Shown here in pieces: positions 60,687 to 64,000 of a DNA stretch of 64,000 bases. Position 1 is the first letter of the stretch; each line of letters begins with the position of its first letter. The notes under the pieces were generated by a model, which saw nothing but the letters and a program-made list of their open reading frames with translations, searched no databases and was not told where the DNA came from. Made by a program: the position numbers and the translations under genes. The stretch spans positions 75,528 to 139,527 of the forward strand of contig NMRB01000926.1 of assembly GCA_002633025.1 (NCBI GenBank), given 5' to 3'. Source of the stretch: Notospermus geniculatus (lineage: Eukaryota > Nemertea > Pilidiophora > Heteronemertea > Lineidae).

Positions 60687-62959
60687 TTAGCAGTAATCCC
60701 AGGTGGCTTGGTTCACGCCAACATAACACCACGGACGGCTGGAACCTGCGCTGGCACACTTGTCGTATGTGACGCCTTTATAGGTGAAGGGGAAGACACA
60801 GTTACCACTGGAAGTCTTAACGTCTGCAAGAAGAGCAAAAAAAGATTCTCATCCATTTAATACTGGGAGTATTATATTACTGGTTAAGGAATCCTTGGTC
60901 GAAACTCGTTTGTTTTGTCACCAACATAACAAATGGCGCAACCAAAAAGTCCCCGTAGGGACTGGGGACAGTTGGACGGTTCGTTCGTGCAGATTGCCCA
61001 AAAAGCACCAATAAAGCCCAGGATTGAAGGGGACAAGGCGCTGAGCTCTGATGAACGTATTTCTTTACATATCATGTTGAGAAATACTTACTTTTCCTAA
61101 CTTTCCCATCCTTCCCACAAGAATATTCTGTACCATCATGTGACCATGTGTCTCCAACATTAACCCTTTTCTGGGCCTGTGTGAGGCATGTGACTGCAAG
61201 AGAGAACGGGAACTTAAGAAATATAGTCTACCACTCAATCAGTAACCAGCAAAAAGGAATGGCATTACCAGTACATGTATTGTCTGATGGTTGATTGACC
61301 CTCTGTGATTACTTTCGCTCGGTCGAAAACACGGAACCAGGCAGGTTACACCTTTATAAACGAACACATGGCCCAGACTACGAAAGAAAAGAGAGTAACT
61401 TTATCAATGACCCCACGCTAACGATATAAGCCTCTACAAGAAGACATTAGAGATGATATCTGACTACTCACCCTGGCAGTAGCCCCACTTTCCCTCATAG
61501 TTCTCTGTAGTTGAACACCAGGGAGATTTTCCCTCCACACATCCCGTCCTCAATCTTCCTTGGTATATGAATGGTATGGCACAATCAGTTCCATCACGTG
61601 TCCTGTAGGCTGAAAAGAGAAATACATGTATTTCATTATTCCAAGCCACGTCCAATTCGCAGTTCTTTTGCTCCTGTCGCATGGTGACAAAGAACCCAAT
61701 TTTTTAAACGCACGGGGGAAGTCTTTGTTAATGCTGCATTGCACGCAGACAAAGCTTTTTCGCATCCGTTGCAGTTGCACAGCATCTGCGAAATCGCATT
61801 CGGTACAACCGTCGCATTACTCAAAACACAACCATAGACTTGCACTGGACACTTGGGTTTGCCCTCAACGACTATAGTACGTTTAAGTCATCTGGAGCTC
61901 GATGGGCGTATGTCAATCAAACCCTTAGTGACCAGACCACAATGAACTTAGGGTTTGCTCTAAACGGTCCAACGCACATTGTTTTCTAACCAGCTGAACC
62001 TTGGTTTGAAATTGAACATACAACTAGACCTTGATTTGAAATTGAACGCATGGGATTGGCTGGAAGTGTCCTATCAATAAAACGCATTTCAATAGCCAGA
62101 CTTCACCAACAATACCAAGGTCTGCCTGACAACCGAAGGTCCGCCCATCGAGCTCCAGATGACTTAAACGTACTATAGTACGCGTAGTGAGAAGGAGGAC
62201 GTAATGTCCCGTTTCTACGAAAGCCCAGAAAACATGCTTACAGCCGTAACACTTCTTGGTCTTCTCGTGCCATTTTTCTCCTGATTTACATTCTGGAAAA
62301 CAAGCAACAACAACGTTACTTTTTCTGATGGCCTTACAACCCAATTGTTGTGTAACTGGGTTTTTGGAGAGGAATGAGTACCACCAACTTGCGACACCTG
62401 TTTTTAGTCGTTTCGGCCCATTTTTCGCCTGCTTTCCATACTGAGGCAATCGTCCATTTAGAAAGAGAAGACACGTGTCTATCTCCACAGCAGAGCCAAT
62501 AGTAGTCAAGCTGGGCATGAGCGGGAGGTTGTGCACGTGTAGTACGTTGGTAGGCCAGCGCATCAAACGCCGTTTGGGGGACAAGTTTCGCGTTCTCTAA
62601 ATATGACTTACGACTGAAGAATATAGGAATTTTGACTTACGGCTTTTGCACTTTTTACTTGCTTCGTCCCACAGGAAAGGGAGAGTACATCCTTGAAAAA
62701 TAAGGAAAATTTCTGCTCAGAAATGTCTTGATAATGAAATTATGAAAAGATGTGATTTTTGTTTTAATAGCAACAAGGGACGAGTTAATGATGCGGAGCC
62801 GTACTTTGGTAGAGGATGCGGCTTTCTGCAGAGCAAACAACAAAAGATAAGGGAATAATGACAATATTCGTCCACCTCGTGTTCAATGAATAGAGCACTA
62901 GGCTTGTTACTTACGACTGACGCATTTCGTTCCTTCGAACTTCTGATCATTACGACAAA
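60687..62959 (-). CDS. Fibronectin type II protein with cysteine micro-exons (5' end not seen)
   Basis: Six minus-strand exons, all separated by phase-1 introns: micro-exons 62915-62959 (45 nt), 62641-62691 (51 nt) and 62242-62292 (51 nt); first FN2 domain 61472-61609; a linker exon 61092-61193; second FN2 domain 60687-60823 with the stop TAA. Each micro-exon encodes one Cys-to-Cys mini-module: CRNDQKFEGTKC, CTLPFLWDEASKKC, CKSGEKWHEKTKKC. FN2 domains show the family pattern: CAIPFIYQGRLRTGCVEG ... PWCSTTENYEGKWGYC, and CVFPFTYKGVTYDKC ... PWCYVGVNQATWDYC. The linker has TWSHDGTEYSCGKDG. FN2 modules bind collagen/gelatin or glycans in secreted proteins; this is probably an extracellular matrix or mucus/defence protein. 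No signal peptide exon was found, so the gene continues past 62959. All-symmetrical phases favour exon shuffling. Confidence 0.8.
61871..62179. mobile_element. 309-bp MITE with perfect 38-bp inverted ends
   Basis: ACTATAGTACGTTTAAGTCA at 61871 is exactly mirrored at the right end to 62179. ACG flanks both sides and could be a 3-bp target duplication. It lies in the intron between the third micro-exon and the first FN2 exon. Confidence 0.85.
62387..62440 (-). pseudogene. Decayed cysteine micro-exon
   Basis: After an acceptor-like CCTCAG, the sequence reads WKAGEKWAETTKNRCRK, clearly related to CKSGEKWHEKTKKC of the micro-exon at 62242-62292 (about 70% of bases identical). The first cysteine codon is TGG instead of TGT, and the place of the donor reads TTGGTGG instead of GTAAG. 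It looks like a duplicated micro-exon that has lost function. Confidence 0.5.
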
Positions 62960-63360
62960 CTGGAAATGTAAGTTGCATTTTGTAAAAACCACTGATAATT
63001 TGTTTTGTACAAAAACTACTGATAAAATTGGAAATACATGAGATATGAGAGTGCTAACCGGGCATTCTGGATACCGGATTGTTCCCCCAATACCGCTCAG
63101 TGTACAATGTGTATACATTAGGCTTTTTTCATGAGAGTGCTCTGCCTCTGCTCATGCCCTTTAGGCCAGCCCCTTTTACGGGAAGGCGTACGATTGGCTA
63201 CCTGGTATTAGTGGGCAGGCGACACCATTCAGTGCACAGAACGATTAGCTGCCCGATTGACAGGCTTATAAACCTCATTCCAAGATATGCGGGCGGGACA
63301 TAATTGCTTTGTGTTGAGCTCGGTCCGACAGCGACCGCCTGCTGGGCTGATTGCAATAGG
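62960..63360. other. No exon recognised
   Basis: Upstream part of the fibronectin-II gene or its intron; a signal-peptide exon was not found. Confidence 0.35.
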
Positions 63361-63440
63361 AGCCGGTGTAACGGTACAGATGTCTCCCTGTAAAAAGTGT
63401 CCCCTTCTATTGTTGAATGACGGAATAAGCGCCATGACTA
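63361..63440. mobile_element. Truncated GGTGTAA-family foldback (E7)
   Basis: CCGGTGTAACGGTACAGATG and TTGAATGACGGAATAAGCGCC are the left end and core of the family; the right end is not seen. Confidence 0.45.
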
Positions 63441-63867
63441 TAGAAAATCAATCCCCAGAGATTAGAATGCAATACTAGTAGGATCTTTTGTTCCTGGGAC
63501 AGTTTTTCGTGGGGAGATTCTTTCCCTTTACACCGACAGCGAGTTGACCGACAGGTGGTCACTACATCTATGGCGGACCCAGTCACTATCGATCGTGCAG
63601 CAATCACGTAGATGTCTTGTACATTGGCCCGCTAGAACTTTGCTGCCATTTTTGTCGGCAATATGCGCGGCTGACTGCTCCCATTCCGAAGACCGATGCC
63701 GCCGGGCGGGAACGATCCCGCCATTGACGGGGCAGTCGTGCGCAAAGCAGCATCACAAAAGTTTCAGACGTTGTGGCCAAACCCTCGGTTGGTAGACCGA
63801 GGGTCTGGCCGCGCGAGACTACCGCACAAGGATGAATGATTGAGCGCATATCCTTTTGTCACCGAAG

Positions 63868-64000
63868 CAAGTAAAGAGCATAAGAATTCAATGGTGGCGC
63901 ATAAGCCTTTTGTCAAAACGAGCATTAGGGCATTGTGAGCAATAATTAAGGCACAAGAAGCGCACTCCCAAGCAAGTAAAGAGCATAAGAGTTGAATGGT
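63868..64000 (+). repeat. ~105-bp tandem repeat at the window edge
   Basis: AAGCAAGTAAAGAGCATAAG occurs at 63868 and again at 63973, followed both times by A[AG]TT[CG]AATGGT. The array continues past the end of the window. Confidence 0.75.

Noticed and set aside
61636-61845. Cys-rich minus-strand frame (CNCNGCEKALSAC...) between micro-exons and the FN2 exon
   Set aside because: No acceptor/donor pair in the phase-1 pattern of the neighbouring exons; probably intron.
62024-62584. 186-codon minus-strand frame
   Set aside because: It runs through splice sites, a live micro-exon, a dead one and a MITE; it is intron read-through.

Overview
The window is eukaryotic nuclear DNA: genes are split by GT-AG introns, spaced by repeat-rich DNA, and followed by AATAAA signals. 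Abundant TAGGCCTA and ACATGTA words, heavy foldback/MITE content and about 2-3% divergence between duplicated segments suggest a highly polymorphic marine deuterostome invertebrate. An echinoderm or hemichordate seems likeliest and amphioxus is possible. This is inferred from sequence style; the species cannot be fixed. Layout: (1) 1-5340 holds the 5' exons of a BSDC1-like gene (minus strand) and transposon-like repeats. (2) 5342-16451 holds a GNAT acetyltransferase (+), an MS4A-like tetraspan gene (-), a DUF4326 gene (+), a 1.6-kb near-perfect palindrome, and the 3' exons of BSDC1 (-). (3) 16453-22211 is mostly a second copy of 1832-5340 plus gene-free DNA. (4) 22213-34900 has no gene I can recognise, only MITEs, foldbacks and small tandem repeats. 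(5) 35092-41253 has an intronless BTB-Kelch protein (-) head-to-head with a membrane-anchored MaoC/hot-dog protein (+). (6) 43363-49804 is TGS1, the cap hypermethylase (-), convergent with the MaoC gene. (7) 51000-64000 has foldback elements, a secreted LamG-like protein (-), a rhodopsin-class GPCR (-), and a multi-exon secreted-type fibronectin type II gene with cysteine micro-exons (-). Several internal duplications abut single 'n' characters or the N run (5341, 16452, 22212, 38124-38496, 48725). They look like overlapping contigs from two haplotypes that were not merged. This explains why BSDC1 appears split in the wrong order, and why TGS1 exons 1-3 and the Kelch/MaoC promoter appear twice. 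Comparing the copies gives natural filled/empty sites for four mobile elements. The genes do not form one pathway. The most unusual structures are the 808-bp-arm palindrome nested inside a foldback element family, and the fibronectin-II gene whose 45-51-nt phase-1 micro-exons each encode one Cys-to-Cys mini-module.
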